A stretch of 38,402 bases of DNA, taken from positions 128,714-167,115 of the forward strand of contig DYLK01000002.1 of assembly GCA_020722065.1 (NCBI GenBank). Reading direction: 5' to 3'. The DNA is from Melioribacter roseus. Its GTDB lineage: Bacteria > Bacteroidota > Ignavibacteria > Ignavibacteriales > Melioribacteraceae. Each line of letters starts with the position of its first letter. Positions within the stretch are counted from its first letter, which is position 1. The translations under genes and the position numbers were made by a program. This document shows, one piece after another, positions 28,431 through 38,131 of the stretch. The notes below the pieces were generated by a model, which saw only the letters and a list, made by a program, of their open reading frames with translations, ran no database searches and was not told the origin of the DNA.

Positions 28431-29573
28431 TTATTTGACAATAAATTCAATTCTTCTATTTAATGCTCTGCCTTCAGCAGTTTTGTTATCAGCAATTGGT
28501 TTTTCTTCTCCACAACCTTCGGTCGTAATTCTTGTACTTGCAACACCACGTGCTACTAAATAATTTTTAACAACATCAGCACGTTTTTGTGATAATTCTT
28601 TATTGTATTTAGCTGAACCAATATCATCAGTATAACCTTTTACAACTACATTCATTTCAGGTTTTTCGATTAAAGTTCTTGCAGCAAAGAAAAGCACTGG
28701 ATAAGATTCTGCAGTTAATTCTGAACTATTGAATTCAAAATTAACGCCTGATAGATATACAGTTTTTTCTGTACCTGTACTAGGAGCCATTTCTTTGTGA
28801 TGTGCATCAATTACTTCTGCTAAAGCTTCTTTTACTTGGTCTTTATTAATTCCAACATTAGCTGTGTTTTTCTTAACTATATTTTCAATTCTTTCATAAT
28901 CAACTGGGTCGTTATTTACACCTTCGTATAATTCACATAATCTTGATTTTTCACCTTTTTCATAAGTATAGGTTAGTCCCAATTTGAAAGTCATATAGCT
29001 ATCATCTGGGGTACCCAAAAAACCACCACCGTTTGTTCCATAATTACCATCAGCCCAAGAAAGTGGTAACGAATTATAAACAAATTCAGTATTTAATTTC
29101 CAGTCATCATCTAATTTATAGGCAAAGCCCATACCAACATTAAATTGATAATCTAAGAAATAATCATCTTTTGTATTTGCAGCATCATCAAGCATACCAT
29201 AAGCAACGCCAAGACCAATTATTGAGTATGGAGATAAAGTTTCACAAGGAATAAAGTTATATAAGTATTCAAAATCAACACCTAAAAGATTTGTTCTTGT
29301 TTTAGTCCAAGGATCAGTTCCCGTATTTTTATATTCAATACTATTAAAATTTAAGGTTCCTCTCCATGAAGAATGTTCTGACAATTGATTTGTTAACCCA
29401 GCATATAATCCGAAATTGATATTTCCAGATATTCCAGTGTTTTGGCTTGTTGCTCTAGGATAGTTAATTCCAAAATTGAACCCCCAACTATCTTTATATA
29501 GATTTGATTGTGCTTGGGTGATGTTCAATGTTAGAAAAGAAACAAGTGCCACTAACGTAAGTAGTCTTTTCAT
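28431..29573 (-). CDS. OmpA-family outer-membrane protein, barrel plus peptidoglycan-binding domain
   Basis: 380 residues. Signal peptide MKRLLTLVALVSFLTLNITQAQ; an eight-strand-type barrel domain (about 30-210, many aromatic and Gly residues, for example FGINYPRATSQN and MGFAYKLDDDWKLNTEF); a linker with basic residues; and an OmpA C-terminal domain (about 265-380) with VKGYTDDIGSAKYNKELSQK and RALNRRIEFIVK, which carry the Asp and Arg that bind diaminopimelate in peptidoglycan. It should tie the outer membrane to the wall. It has a strong own promoter, a GGAG site and a terminator, so it is probably a single, highly expressed gene. Confidence 0.93.
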   Translation of the reverse strand: MKRLLTLVALVSFLTLNITQAQSNLYKDSWGFNFGINYPRATSQNTGISGNINFGLYAGLTNQLSEHSSWRGTLNFNSIEYKNTGTDPWTKTRTNLLGVDFEYLYNFIPCETLSPYSIIGLGVAYGMLDDAANTKDDYFLDYQFNVGMGFAYKLDDDWKLNTEFVYNSLPLSWADGNYGTNGGGFLGTPDDSYMTFKLGLTYTYEKGEKSRLCELYEGVNNDPVDYERIENIVKKNTANVGINKDQVKEALAEVIDAHHKEMAPSTGTEKTVYLSGVNFEFNSSELTAESYPVLFFAARTLIEKPEMNVVVKGYTDDIGSAKYNKELSQKRADVVKNYLVARGVASTRITTEGCGEEKPIADNKTAEGRALNRRIEFIVK

Positions 29574-29614
29574 TTTTACTCCAATATTTTTTTAGATAGT
29601 TATTAAATAATATG

Positions 29615-29645
29615 CAAATATATGACATTTCATTAATATTGCAAA
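29615..29645 (-). promoter_or_regulatory. Consensus Bacteroidota promoter for the OmpA-family gene
   Basis: Minus strand TTTG (29642-29645), 19 nt, TATATTTG (29615-29622): a full match to the Bacteroidota -33/-7 pattern TTTG-N19-TAnnTTTG. Transcription would begin near 29608, leaving a leader of about 35 nt with GGAG 6 nt before the ATG. Confidence 0.75.
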
Positions 29646-29711
29646 TTATTTCTATCAACTTAATAAATATTTCATATACAAAATTGAAAAATTTTTTAAT
29701 AAGTAGATTTC

Positions 29712-29740
29712 TTGACATTTAGAATTGCTTAAACTATTTT
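29712..29740 (+). promoter_or_regulatory. Candidate promoter of the uppS-bamA-lpx operon
   Basis: TTGACA (29712-29717), 17 nt, TATTTT (29735-29740), placed to start transcription near 29747, only about 17 nt before the uppS ATG. There is no Shine-Dalgarno motif in that short leader. Good spacing and -35, moderate -10. Confidence 0.5.
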
Positions 29741-29763
29741 CATAAGTCTAATTCTTATTAAAT

Positions 29764-30534
29764 ATGAACAAACTAAAAGACAACGAAATATCGCAATTAA
29801 AATCACTTTCTCAAAACGGAAATATTCCTAAACATGTTGCTATTATTATGGATGGAAATGGTCGTTGGGCAAAGCGGAAAGGATTGTTAAGAGCCGTTGG
29901 ACACAGACAAGGTATTAAAACTGTAAGAACAGTAGTTGAGGCGTGTACAACTCTTGGGATCAAATATTTAACTTTATATACATTTTCTACTGAGAACTGG
30001 AATCGACCTAAAAATGAAGTTTCAACTTTGATGAGATTAATAGTAAAAAGTTTGAAAGATGAGACTGATGAACTCCATCAAAATGGAGTAAAATTGATTT
30101 CGATTGGTGATTTGTCAAAATTGCCTGAAGATGTTCAATATGAACTTAATGATGCTTTTGAGAAAACAAAAAATAATTCGCGAATGATTCTAAATCTTGC
30201 GTTAAGCTATTCAGGCAGATTGGAACTTATTAACGCCATAAAATCTATAAGTGAAAATGTTTTGAGAAATGAATTGAAAATTGAAAATATAGATGAGAAG
30301 ACTCTTTCATCATTTCTTTATACAAAAGATTTACCAGACCCAGATTTATTGATTCGCACTGGCGGTGAAATGCGAATTAGTAATTTCCTACTCTGGCAAA
30401 TTGCTTACTCAGAAATATACTTTTGCAAAACCCTTTGGCCAGATTTTGGTGTAAGTGAGTTTGTAAATGCAATTAACGACTATCAATCGCGTGAACGAAG
30501 ATTTGGATTAGTTAGCGAACAAATTAACCAATAA
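29764..30534 (+). CDS. uppS: Undecaprenyl diphosphate synthase (cis-prenyltransferase)
   Basis: 256 residues. It extends farnesyl diphosphate with isopentenyl units to the C55 carrier lipid for peptidoglycan and polysaccharide synthesis. The catalytic loop HVAIIMDGNGRWAKRKG has Asp30; LTLYTFSTENWNRP, ALSYSGRLELINAI and the C-terminal PDLLIRTGGEMRISNFLLW and WPDF motifs are complete. First gene of the plus-strand envelope operon, 13 bp before bamA, an order widely seen in Bacteroidota. A short leader without an obvious ribosome site precedes the ATG. Confidence 0.96.
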   Translation: MNKLKDNEISQLKSLSQNGNIPKHVAIIMDGNGRWAKRKGLLRAVGHRQGIKTVRTVVEACTTLGIKYLTLYTFSTENWNRPKNEVSTLMRLIVKSLKDETDELHQNGVKLISIGDLSKLPEDVQYELNDAFEKTKNNSRMILNLALSYSGRLELINAIKSISENVLRNELKIENIDEKTLSSFLYTKDLPDPDLLIRTGGEMRISNFLLWQIAYSEIYFCKTLWPDFGVSEFVNAINDYQSRERRFGLVSEQINQ

Positions 30535-30547
30535 TAGAATAATAATA

Positions 30548-33058
30548 ATGACAATACTCTCTCGATTTTTTTCTAATTCTCTTAAATTTTTAACTCTTTT
30601 TGTTGTGCTTTTCTCTACGAACACTTTTTCTCAGAATGGTGAAGAACGGCATAATTATAAAATACTTGGAATTTCTGTTGAAGGAAACATTTCTGCCGAT
30701 TCAAAAACCATAATTGCAAATAGTGCACTTAAAATTGGTGACGAAATTGAAGTCCCAGGTGATCAAACTATTGCTGCAATCAAAAGACTTTGGGCTTTGA
30801 ATATTTTTTCGAATATCTCAATCGAAATTGAAAAGGAACTTCCGCAAGGAGTTTTTCTTTTAATTAAGGTTGAAGAATACCCCCGTATTGAAAAACATAT
30901 TATAAAAGGTTACGATAAAATTTCAGAAGAAGATATTAATGAAAAAATCAATTTTATCCGCGGTCAAATTCTTAAACCGCAAGATTTACAAAGAGTTAAT
31001 AATAAGATTATTAAATTGTATGAAGATGAAGGTATTATCAATACAAGAATTGATGTAAAGAAATATTCATTCCTTAGTGCAGATTCTTCAGACGATGATG
31101 AAATTATTGTAACATGGAGAAATGTAAAGGATTTTTCGGACGAGTATCAAACCAACTACGACATTAACGAACGTGGAATTAATAGGCTACTTGATCGAAT
31201 TAAAGAAAGATTCTTGATAATATTTGATATTCACGAAGGCGAAGAAATAACTATTCGAAAAATTTCTTTTAATGGGAATAAGAATTTTGACGACAGCGAA
31301 CTATCTTCTGAATTTGAAGAAACACACGAAAAAATCTGGTGGAAATTCTGGCAGTCTGCAACTTTTAATAAAGAAAAATATGAAGCTGATAAACTTCTTC
31401 TAACTAATTTTTATAAAGACAACGGTTATCTTGATTTTGAAATCATTTCAGATTCAATAAATATCGATTTTGAAACTGCAGATGCAAATCTTGAATTAAA
31501 TATTTTCGAAGGACCACAATACAAAATTCGCAATATTATTTGGGACGGGAATGAAGTCTTTACTGACGACCAGCTTTCAACACAACTTGGATTTTATAAG
31601 GGTGATATTTACAATCTTTCCAAATTTTCACAAAATCTTTTTTTCAATGAAAAACAAGATGACGTTTCATCGCTTTATCAGGATTTAGGATATTTAACAT
31701 TCAGAATTGATAAAAAAGAACAAAAAGTAGCTGATGATTCTCTCGATATTCTTATCACAATTTTTGAAAACAATCGCTTCAAAATCAATAAAGTTGACAT
31801 TACAGGAAATAATAAAACAAAAGATAAAGTTGTTCGTCGCGAACTTTATTCTTTACCTGGTAATTATTTTAACCGAAAGTTAATTTTCAGAAGTTTACAA
31901 CAACTTGCAAACTTACAATATTTTAATGTTGAAAAACTATACCAAAAAGGAATTGATTATCAACCAGTTAGCGATTCTACAGTAAACTTGGTTTATAGTG
32001 TCGAGGAACAATCAAACGATTATTTTAATGCTTCTGTTGGATATAGTGGAAGTTATGGATTTAGCGGTTCTATTGGAATAACTTTATCAAACTTTTCAAT
32101 TCTCGAACCATTTCAACTTGGCGGTGGACAAATATTAAATTTCAATTGGCAATTTGGTGTTGGAAATTATTATCGAACATTTAATCTCGGTTTTACTGAA
32201 CCTTGGTTTATGGACACGCCAACAATGGTTGGATTCGACATTTTCGATACCCGCCAAAATTATGTTTATTCTTTAAGTCAAACTGGAATTAGTCTTAAAG
32301 CCGGAAGACGTTTAAAATGGCCTGATAACTTTTTCTATATTCAATCTGTGTTGAAATATCAATACAACAATGTTTTAAATGGTCGCAGTTGGTACTCAGA
32401 AGGTGTAACACATCAGTATTCGGTTGAAGCAACTATTTCGCGAAATGATATTGATAATCCAATTTTCCCTTCCCGAGGTTCAAAATTAATGCTAAGTGGC
32501 GAGCTTTCGGGCGGACCATTTCTACCTGGGAATGTAGATTATTACAAAATCCAACTCCAAACAGATTGGTATCGCAGAATTTTCGGAAGTCCGCGTTTAG
32601 CATTCTATTTCGGTATGAATTGGGGAATTTTGAAAGAATTGACAACTACGACTACAATTCAACCATTTGAATATTTTTATATGGGAGGCAATGGTTTAGT
32701 TGTTGCAACAACACCTTTACGCGGTTATGATGACAGAGCTGTTGGTCCCAGAAATTTTAACGGAGATGTAATTGGCGGTAGAGTTATGAGTAAATATACA
32801 GCAGAATTTCGTTCGGCTGTTACTCTTGACCCAATGCCACTTTATTTTCTTGTTTTTGCAGAAGCTGGTAATGTATTTTACGACATCAAATCCACAGATT
32901 TTTTTAATTTAAGAAGATCAGTAGGAATTGGTGCAAGAATATTAATTAATCCAATCGGATTAATTGGGTTTGATTATGGATACGGTTTTGATCGTAAAGA
33001 AGTACAAGGTTACGACCCAGAATGGCTGTTCCATTTTCAATTCGGACGAGGTTTATAA
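30548..33058 (+). CDS. bamA: BamA outer-membrane protein assembly factor
   Basis: 836 residues. A signal peptide (about 1-28, FVVLFSTNTFSQ) is followed by five POTRA domains (about 35-430; GISVEGNISADSKTI, RKISFNGNKNFDDSEL and INKVDITGNNKTKDKVVRREL start three of them) and the Omp85 barrel to the end. The barrel has the loop-6 region with MGGNGLVV and LRGYDDRAVGPR, matching the conserved (V/I)RGY(R/D) lock motif. The protein ends FHFQFGRGL, slightly different from the usual terminal Phe. It inserts barrel proteins, such as the OmpA and barrel proteins here, into the outer membrane. The two Skp genes follow directly. Confidence 0.95.
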   Translation: MTILSRFFSNSLKFLTLFVVLFSTNTFSQNGEERHNYKILGISVEGNISADSKTIIANSALKIGDEIEVPGDQTIAAIKRLWALNIFSNISIEIEKELPQGVFLLIKVEEYPRIEKHIIKGYDKISEEDINEKINFIRGQILKPQDLQRVNNKIIKLYEDEGIINTRIDVKKYSFLSADSSDDDEIIVTWRNVKDFSDEYQTNYDINERGINRLLDRIKERFLIIFDIHEGEEITIRKISFNGNKNFDDSELSSEFEETHEKIWWKFWQSATFNKEKYEADKLLLTNFYKDNGYLDFEIISDSINIDFETADANLELNIFEGPQYKIRNIIWDGNEVFTDDQLSTQLGFYKGDIYNLSKFSQNLFFNEKQDDVSSLYQDLGYLTFRIDKKEQKVADDSLDILITIFENNRFKINKVDITGNNKTKDKVVRRELYSLPGNYFNRKLIFRSLQQLANLQYFNVEKLYQKGIDYQPVSDSTVNLVYSVEEQSNDYFNASVGYSGSYGFSGSIGITLSNFSILEPFQLGGGQILNFNWQFGVGNYYRTFNLGFTEPWFMDTPTMVGFDIFDTRQNYVYSLSQTGISLKAGRRLKWPDNFFYIQSVLKYQYNNVLNGRSWYSEGVTHQYSVEATISRNDIDNPIFPSRGSKLMLSGELSGGPFLPGNVDYYKIQLQTDWYRRIFGSPRLAFYFGMNWGILKELTTTTTIQPFEYFYMGGNGLVVATTPLRGYDDRAVGPRNFNGDVIGGRVMSKYTAEFRSAVTLDPMPLYFLVFAEAGNVFYDIKSTDFFNLRRSVGIGARILINPIGLIGFDYGYGFDRKEVQGYDPEWLFHFQFGRGL

Positions 33059-33081
33059 TTAATTAAATATAAGGAAAAACT

Positions 33082-33621
33082 ATGAAAGCTGTAAAAATTC
33101 TACTTGTTGTACTGATTGCTTCAGTATCAATTTATGCACAAAATGATCAAGTGAAAAAAATTGGATTTGTTGATTCAGAAGTGATTCTTTCGCAATATCC
33201 ACCTGCAATTAAAGCACAAAGTGATTTGGATGGTTTGGTTGCTAAATGGAAAACACAATTGGATAGCATGATGACTGCTTACCAATCAGAATTAGCCACT
33301 TTACAAAAACAATTTCAAAGTATGGCACCAGATAAACAACAAGAAGCACAACAAAAAATGGCTAAAAAGGAAATGGAATATCAACAATTCCAACAACAAA
33401 AATTTGGTCAGCCAAATGGCGAAGTTTATGTAAAAAATCAAACTATGCTTCAACCAGTAAAAGAAGAAATTCTAAAAGGTATTGAAGAAGTTGCAAAAAA
33501 CGAAGGAATGGCTTTCGTTTTTGATAAAAACCAAACCTTACCTGTACTTTTATACGGGGCAGAAGAATTTGATATAACATTCAAAGTTCTTGATCATCTT
33601 AAAAGAGGAAAGAAAAAATAA
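33082..33621 (+). CDS. OmpH/Skp-family periplasmic chaperone, copy 1
   Basis: 179 residues. Signal peptide MKAVKILLVVLIASVSIYAQ; then the Skp start KKIGFVDSEVILSQYPPA, a long Gln/Lys-rich coiled coil (about 45-130, with DKQQEAQQKMAKKEMEYQQF) and a return strand FVFDKNQTLPVLLYG. Skp trimers hold unfolded outer-membrane proteins on their way to BamA, the preceding gene. TAAGGAAAAA precedes the ATG. A second copy follows 12 bp on. Confidence 0.9.
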   Translation: MKAVKILLVVLIASVSIYAQNDQVKKIGFVDSEVILSQYPPAIKAQSDLDGLVAKWKTQLDSMMTAYQSELATLQKQFQSMAPDKQQEAQQKMAKKEMEYQQFQQQKFGQPNGEVYVKNQTMLQPVKEEILKGIEEVAKNEGMAFVFDKNQTLPVLLYGAEEFDITFKVLDHLKRGKKK

Positions 33622-33633
33622 TTAGAGAATAAA

Positions 33634-34167
33634 ATGAAAAAATATATAATCATATTCGTTTTAGCATTTTTCAGCACTTCAATTTATAGCCAACAAAAGA
33701 TTGGCTATATTGATTCACAAGCAATTATTGAACAACTTCCAGATGCACAAGACGCTCAAAAACAACTTGATGCTCAAATTAGCGAATGGAAAGAAGAACT
33801 GAGTAAAAAAGAATCATCTTGGAAAACAAAGTATGACGATTATCAAAATCGTAAACTAACTATGAGCAATAAGAAACGTTCTGAAACTGAAAAAGAATTG
33901 ATGAAATTGGAAGATGAAATTAGTGATTTCCGTCAGAAAAAGTTTGGGGCAAATGGTGAACTTTTCAAATTACAAGAAGAAATTATGAAACCAGTGAATA
34001 ATAAGATATTCAAAGCAATTGAAAAAATTGCACTGGATGAAGAATATGATTATATTTTTGATAGAAGTGGTGATTTAATATTTCTCTATACTAATGAAAA
34101 GCACGATTTAACTCTTCAAGTTTTAGAAGTTATAAAAGAATTAGGTAATTCCGTTGAAAGTAAGTGA
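33634..34167 (+). CDS. OmpH/Skp-family periplasmic chaperone, copy 2
   Basis: 177 residues with the same plan as its neighbour: signal peptide ([20 protein letters not shown]), [19 protein letters not shown], a charged coiled coil (about 45-125) and [15 protein letters not shown]. It is more Lys/Glu-rich and less Gln-rich than copy 1, so this is an old duplication, not a recent one. Tandem skp genes after bamA are usual in Bacteroidota. Its last 14 bases overlap the lpxD start. Confidence 0.9.
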   Translation: MKKYIIIFVLAFFSTSIYSQQKIGYIDSQAIIEQLPDAQDAQKQLDAQISEWKEELSKKESSWKTKYDDYQNRKLTMSNKKRSETEKELMKLEDEISDFRQKKFGANGELFKLQEEIMKPVNNKIFKAIEKIALDEEYDYIFDRSGDLIFLYTNEKHDLTLQVLEVIKELGNSVESK

Positions 34168-35188
34168 TTTAGCTCTTTTTCTAAATGCTGAAGTTGACGG
34201 AAATCAAGATTTAGAAATTAACAAAATCGCCAAAATCGGTGAAGCTGAAAATGGCGATTTGACTTTTCTTTATCTCGATTCTTATGCCAAACATATTGAA
34301 ACAACAAAAGCAAGTGCCGTTTTAACAAACAACAAAATTGAAAGAACTCGCAAAGATTTAACCTACATAATTCATCCAAATCCGCATTATGCTTTGGTTC
34401 AAATAATAACTAAATTCTTTGATATTCGCCCGAATTTAGCACAAATTAAATTAATTGATGAATCTTCACAAATTGCTGAACAAGTTCAAATCGGGCTAAA
34501 TGTTGTAATTGGAAAAAATGTTAAAATTGGAAAAGGGACTATAATTTCGCATAATTCTGTTGTATTGGAAAATTCCCAAATTGGCGAAAATTGTATTATC
34601 TATCCAAATGTTTCAATTCGCGAAAATTCAATAATTGGAAACAATGTAATAATACATTCAAATACAGTTATTGGTTCAGATGGATTTGGATTTATTCCAG
34701 ATGCAAACGGAATTTACCACAAAATTCCGCAAATAGGAAATGTAATAATTGAAGATGATGTTGAACTTGGCTCAAATGTTTCAGTAGATAGAGCAGCACT
34801 CGGTTCAACAATAATCAGAAAAGGGGTAAAAATTGATAATCTCGTTCAAATTGCACATAATGTGGAAATTGGCGAAAATACCGTTCTTTCTGGGCAAACT
34901 GGAATTTCTGGAAGTGCAAAAATCGGCAAAAATGTAATTCTTGCTGGACAAGTTGGCGTTGCGGGTCATATTGAAATTGCAGATAATGTTATTGTTGCAG
35001 CAAAAGGTGGTGTATCCAAATCACTTACACAACCTGGGAAATATTATGGCGTCCCAGCAAAAGATATGAGTTTAGGTTTACGCTTGGAAGGACATATCAG
35101 AAACTTGCCAAATTATCTTGACAGAATAAAACAATTAGAAAATAAAATTTCTGAACTAACATCCAAAATTGATGAATTAAGGAAATAA
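34154..35188 (+). CDS. lpxD: UDP-3-O-acyl-glucosamine N-acyltransferase LpxD
   Basis: 344 residues. It adds the second acyl chain in lipid A synthesis. An N-terminal uridine-binding domain (about 1-100) precedes a left-handed beta helix of hexapeptide repeats ([19 protein letters not shown] and more) and a C-terminal coiled helix. Catalytic His235 is in [13 protein letters not shown], and SDGFGFIPD is typical of LpxD. The start is TTG at 34154, within the end of skp copy 2 (14-bp overlap); it gives the family N-terminus [16 protein letters not shown], and no ATG fits. The unusual start may keep expression low. Confidence 0.94.
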   Translation: MKVSDLALFLNAEVDGNQDLEINKIAKIGEAENGDLTFLYLDSYAKHIETTKASAVLTNNKIERTRKDLTYIIHPNPHYALVQIITKFFDIRPNLAQIKLIDESSQIAEQVQIGLNVVIGKNVKIGKGTIISHNSVVLENSQIGENCIIYPNVSIRENSIIGNNVIIHSNTVIGSDGFGFIPDANGIYHKIPQIGNVIIEDDVELGSNVSVDRAALGSTIIRKGVKIDNLVQIAHNVEIGENTVLSGQTGISGSAKIGKNVILAGQVGVAGHIEIADNVIVAAKGGVSKSLTQPGKYYGVPAKDMSLGLRLEGHIRNLPNYLDRIKQLENKISELTSKIDELRK

Positions 35189-35190
35189 TT

Positions 35191-36606
35191 ATGTTAGCGA
35201 TGCAACACACTATAAAAGCACCAATCTCAATTTCGGGCTTCGGGTTACACACAGGAGTTGAAACAACTCTTACTTTTCGTCCCGCACCCGAAAATCATGG
35301 AATAATATTCAAACGTACAGATTTAGCTGGCGATGTTCGAATTCCAGCACTTGCTGACTACGTTGTTGAGATTGCACGCGGAACGACACTTGGTCTTGGT
35401 GACGTGAAAATTCATACTGTGGAACATATTTTAGCAGCCGTCGCGGGACTTGAAATAGATAATATTTTAATTGAACTTGATAATATCGAGCCACCTGTTT
35501 GCGATGGAAGTTCAAAACCTTTTGTTGATAAACTACTTGAAGTTGGTTTGATTAAACAAGATGCACCAAAGGACTTTTTGGTAATTGATGAGAATATTCA
35601 CTATGCTGATGAAGCTAATGGCGTTGAAATTGTAGCTCTTCCATTAAATGATTTTAGAATGACCGTGATGGTGGATTATATGAATCCCGCTCTCGGAAGC
35701 CAACATACTGGAATGTTTAACATAAACGAATTTGTCTCAGAATTTTCTGCTGCAAGAACTTTTTGCTTTCTTAGTGAAGTTGAAATGCTTTCCAATGCTG
35801 GACTTATTCGTGGTGGAAATCTTGATAATGCCGTTGTAATTGTTGATAAAGAAGTTAACCAAACTGAACTTGACGAACTTCGCGACAAGCTCGGAATTGT
35901 TACTGAAATGAAAATAGGACAAAGTGGATTTATCAACGAAAAAACTCTTCGATATAAAAACGAACCTGTCCGCCACAAATTACTTGATATGATTGGCGAT
36001 TTGGCTTTAGTTGGTGCTCCAATTAAAGCTCAAATTCTTGCTGCACGACCAGGACATAAATCCAATGTAGAATTCGCAAAGAAAATTCGCCAACTTTATC
36101 ATCAAAAAAAATTAGAGAAAAAATTCCAATTCGTAAAAAAAGAAGGTGTTGTATTTGATAACAATGCAATACAACGAATTCTTCCTCATCGCTATCCATT
36201 TTTATTAGTTGATAAAATTATCCACCTCGAAATGGATAAACGAGTTGTTGGCGTAAAATCTGTAACAGTAAACGAACCTTTTTTCCAAGGACATTTCCCA
36301 GGACAACCAGTTATGCCTGGCGTTCTGATAATTGAAGCAATGGCACAAACTGGCGGAATTCTTTTGCTAAATTCATATTTCGACCCAACTACAAAACTTG
36401 TACTTTTCCTTGGAATAAACAATGCCAAATTCCGAAAAACCGTTCTCCCTGGCGACCAACTTGTTATGGAAGCAATCTTAAAAAGCAAGAAGAGAAACAT
36501 TGTTACAATTGATGCAAAAGCTTATGTAAACGATAAAATAGTTTCCGAAGCTGAACTTATGGCTGCAATAGTTGATAAAGAATCTCAACCAAAAGATGAG
36601 AATTAA
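35191..36606 (+). CDS. lpxC/fabZ: LpxC-FabZ fusion: UDP-3-O-acyl-GlcNAc deacetylase and 3-hydroxyacyl-ACP dehydratase
   Basis: 471 residues, two enzymes in one chain. Residues 1-310 are LpxC, the committed zinc-dependent step of lipid A synthesis: zinc ligands His79 (TVEHILAAV), His262 and Asp266 (HKLLDMIGDL), and general-acid His289 (PGHKSN). Residues about 320-471 are FabZ, which dehydrates 3-hydroxyacyl-ACP in fatty acid synthesis: ILPHRYPFLLVDKI, catalytic His368 in GHFPGQPVMPG and Glu382 in IIEAMAQTGG. Both compete for the same acyl-ACP pool, so fusion may balance the two. The same fusion is known in Bacteroidota and Chlorobi. All key residues are present. Confidence 0.96.
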   Translation: MLAMQHTIKAPISISGFGLHTGVETTLTFRPAPENHGIIFKRTDLAGDVRIPALADYVVEIARGTTLGLGDVKIHTVEHILAAVAGLEIDNILIELDNIEPPVCDGSSKPFVDKLLEVGLIKQDAPKDFLVIDENIHYADEANGVEIVALPLNDFRMTVMVDYMNPALGSQHTGMFNINEFVSEFSAARTFCFLSEVEMLSNAGLIRGGNLDNAVVIVDKEVNQTELDELRDKLGIVTEMKIGQSGFINEKTLRYKNEPVRHKLLDMIGDLALVGAPIKAQILAARPGHKSNVEFAKKIRQLYHQKKLEKKFQFVKKEGVVFDNNAIQRILPHRYPFLLVDKIIHLEMDKRVVGVKSVTVNEPFFQGHFPGQPVMPGVLIIEAMAQTGGILLLNSYFDPTTKLVLFLGINNAKFRKTVLPGDQLVMEAILKSKKRNIVTIDAKAYVNDKIVSEAELMAAIVDKESQPKDEN

Positions 36607-36607
36607 T

Positions 36608-37381
36608 ATGAATAATATTCATCCAACTGCAATAATTAGTGATAAAGCAAAAATCGGAGATAACGTAACAATTCATCCATTTGCAATTGTTCATGATGAT
36701 GTTGTTATTGGCGATAATTGTTCAATTGGTCCGAATGCTGTTATTTATAATGGAGCAAGATTAGGAAATGGAGTTCAAATTTATCAAGGTGCTTCTATTT
36801 CAAATTCACCTCAAGATTTAAAATTTGGTAACGAAATAACATATTTTTTTATTGGAGATAATACAGTAGTTCGCGAATTTGCAACATTACATCGTGGAAC
36901 TCACGAAACGGGACAATCTTCTGTTGGAAGTAATTGCTTAATTATGGCTTATGCTCACGTTGCCCACGATTGCAAAATCGGAAACAATGTAATTCTTGCT
37001 AATGCTGTTCAAGTTGCGGGACATTCTGAAATTGACGATTTTTCAATTATTGGAGGACTTTCTGGCATTCATCAATTTTGCAAAATTGGTAGAAATGTAA
37101 TGTTCGGCGGACATTTTCGTACTACAAAAGATGTTCCACCGTATATTCTTGCTGGCGGAACGCCTCTAAAATTCGAAGGATTAAATATAGTTGGCTTGAG
37201 AAGACGTGGTTTTTCAAACGATGAAATTAATTCGATTAAAGATGCTTATCAAATAATTTATAATTCAAACTTATTAATTAATGATGCAAAGCAAAAACTT
37301 ATTGATAAATATTCCGAAAACGACAAAGTAATGGAAATTGTCCGATTTATTGATAGAAGCAATAGAGGTTTAATTAGATAA
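36608..37381 (+). CDS. lpxA: UDP-N-acetylglucosamine O-acyltransferase LpxA
   Basis: 257 residues from the ATG at 36608, one base after the lpxC/fabZ stop; it gives the classic start NNIHPTAIISDKAKIG. A longer start at a TTG inside fabZ is not needed. LpxA puts the first acyl chain on UDP-GlcNAc. Left-handed beta helix of hexapeptide repeats (1-180), catalytic His120 and nearby His117 in AYAHVAHDCKIG, GGLSGIHQFCKIGRNVMFGG, then a helical C-terminal domain (GLRRRGFSNDEINSI). It completes the set lpxD-lpxC-lpxA. Its stop overlaps the next ATG by one base. Confidence 0.96.
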   Translation: MNNIHPTAIISDKAKIGDNVTIHPFAIVHDDVVIGDNCSIGPNAVIYNGARLGNGVQIYQGASISNSPQDLKFGNEITYFFIGDNTVVREFATLHRGTHETGQSSVGSNCLIMAYAHVAHDCKIGNNVILANAVQVAGHSEIDDFSIIGGLSGIHQFCKIGRNVMFGGHFRTTKDVPPYILAGGTPLKFEGLNIVGLRRRGFSNDEINSIKDAYQIIYNSNLLINDAKQKLIDKYSENDKVMEIVRFIDRSNRGLIR

Positions 37382-38097
37382 TGAAATTGGAGTTGCTCAA
37401 TACAGGCAAGAACTCCGGCAATTACAATATGAATTTTGACTTAAACCTTGTTCATAACTTAAAAAGTGGACAAGGTTTTTTTCGTTTATACTATTGGGAA
37501 CCATATTGTATTTCACTTGGAGCTAATCAAGCACAAACTGAAATAAATGAAGAACTTTGCAAAAAAGATGGAATTGAAATCGTAAAACGTCCAACTGGTG
37601 GAAGAGCAATTCTGCATGCCGAAGAAATTACTTATTCCTTTGTAATTGCAATAACTGATGTTTTTCAACCAAGAATTGTATATAAATTGATTTCAGAAGC
37701 ATTAATCGAATCGCTTGCAAAGTATAATTCCATATTATCAGAGTGCAGTTTAGAAAATAATCAACCAAATTTTAGAAATTTACTTCAAACAAATAGCGGA
37801 ATTGTCTGTTTTGCAAGCACTGCCCAAAATGAAGTGAATTTTCGAGGGAAAAAATTAATAGGAAGTGCTCAACGAAAAATTGATGGGAAAATACTTCAGC
37901 ACGGCTCAATTTTAATTGGGAAAAGACACAAAGATTTACCAAAATATCTCAACATTTCTGAAGAAGAAAAGGCAAAATTATTCACAGAAATGGGAAACAA
38001 AACAACAGAAATTGAAACTATACTCTCCGAAAAAATTAACTATTCAAAATTAGAAGAAGCGTTACTTTCCACTTTCTCGGAAAAATTCAATCGATAA
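37381..38097 (+). CDS. lipM: Lipoate/octanoate transferase of the LplA/LipM family
   Basis: 238 residues with the biotin/lipoate protein ligase fold. Signature VKRPTGGRAILHAEEITYS (about 72-90) and, further on, IVCFASTAQNEV and GKKLIGSAQRKIDGKILQHGS. The Cys143 of VCFAS stands where octanoyltransferase LipM of Bacillus has its catalytic cysteine, which ATP-using LplA ligases lack; I therefore favour octanoyl transfer from ACP to lipoyl domains over lipoate ligation. It shares a base with the lpxA stop, so is translated with the lpx genes, although lipoate has no direct part in lipid A. LplA remains possible. Confidence 0.8.
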   Translation: MKLELLNTGKNSGNYNMNFDLNLVHNLKSGQGFFRLYYWEPYCISLGANQAQTEINEELCKKDGIEIVKRPTGGRAILHAEEITYSFVIAITDVFQPRIVYKLISEALIESLAKYNSILSECSLENNQPNFRNLLQTNSGIVCFASTAQNEVNFRGKKLIGSAQRKIDGKILQHGSILIGKRHKDLPKYLNISEEEKAKLFTEMGNKTTEIETILSEKINYSKLEEALLSTFSEKFNR

Positions 38098-38131
38098 GTT
38101 AAAAATCTGAAAAGTCTAAGATTCAAGAATA

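Noticed and set aside
29494-29718. 74-residue minus-strand ORF upstream of and overlapping the OmpA gene
   Set aside because: It runs through the consensus promoter and overlaps the OmpA signal peptide in another frame; a chance frame.
33082-34167. Tandem skp genes as a recent duplication
   Set aside because: The proteins share layout but differ widely in sequence; a tandem pair after bamA is normal for this group.
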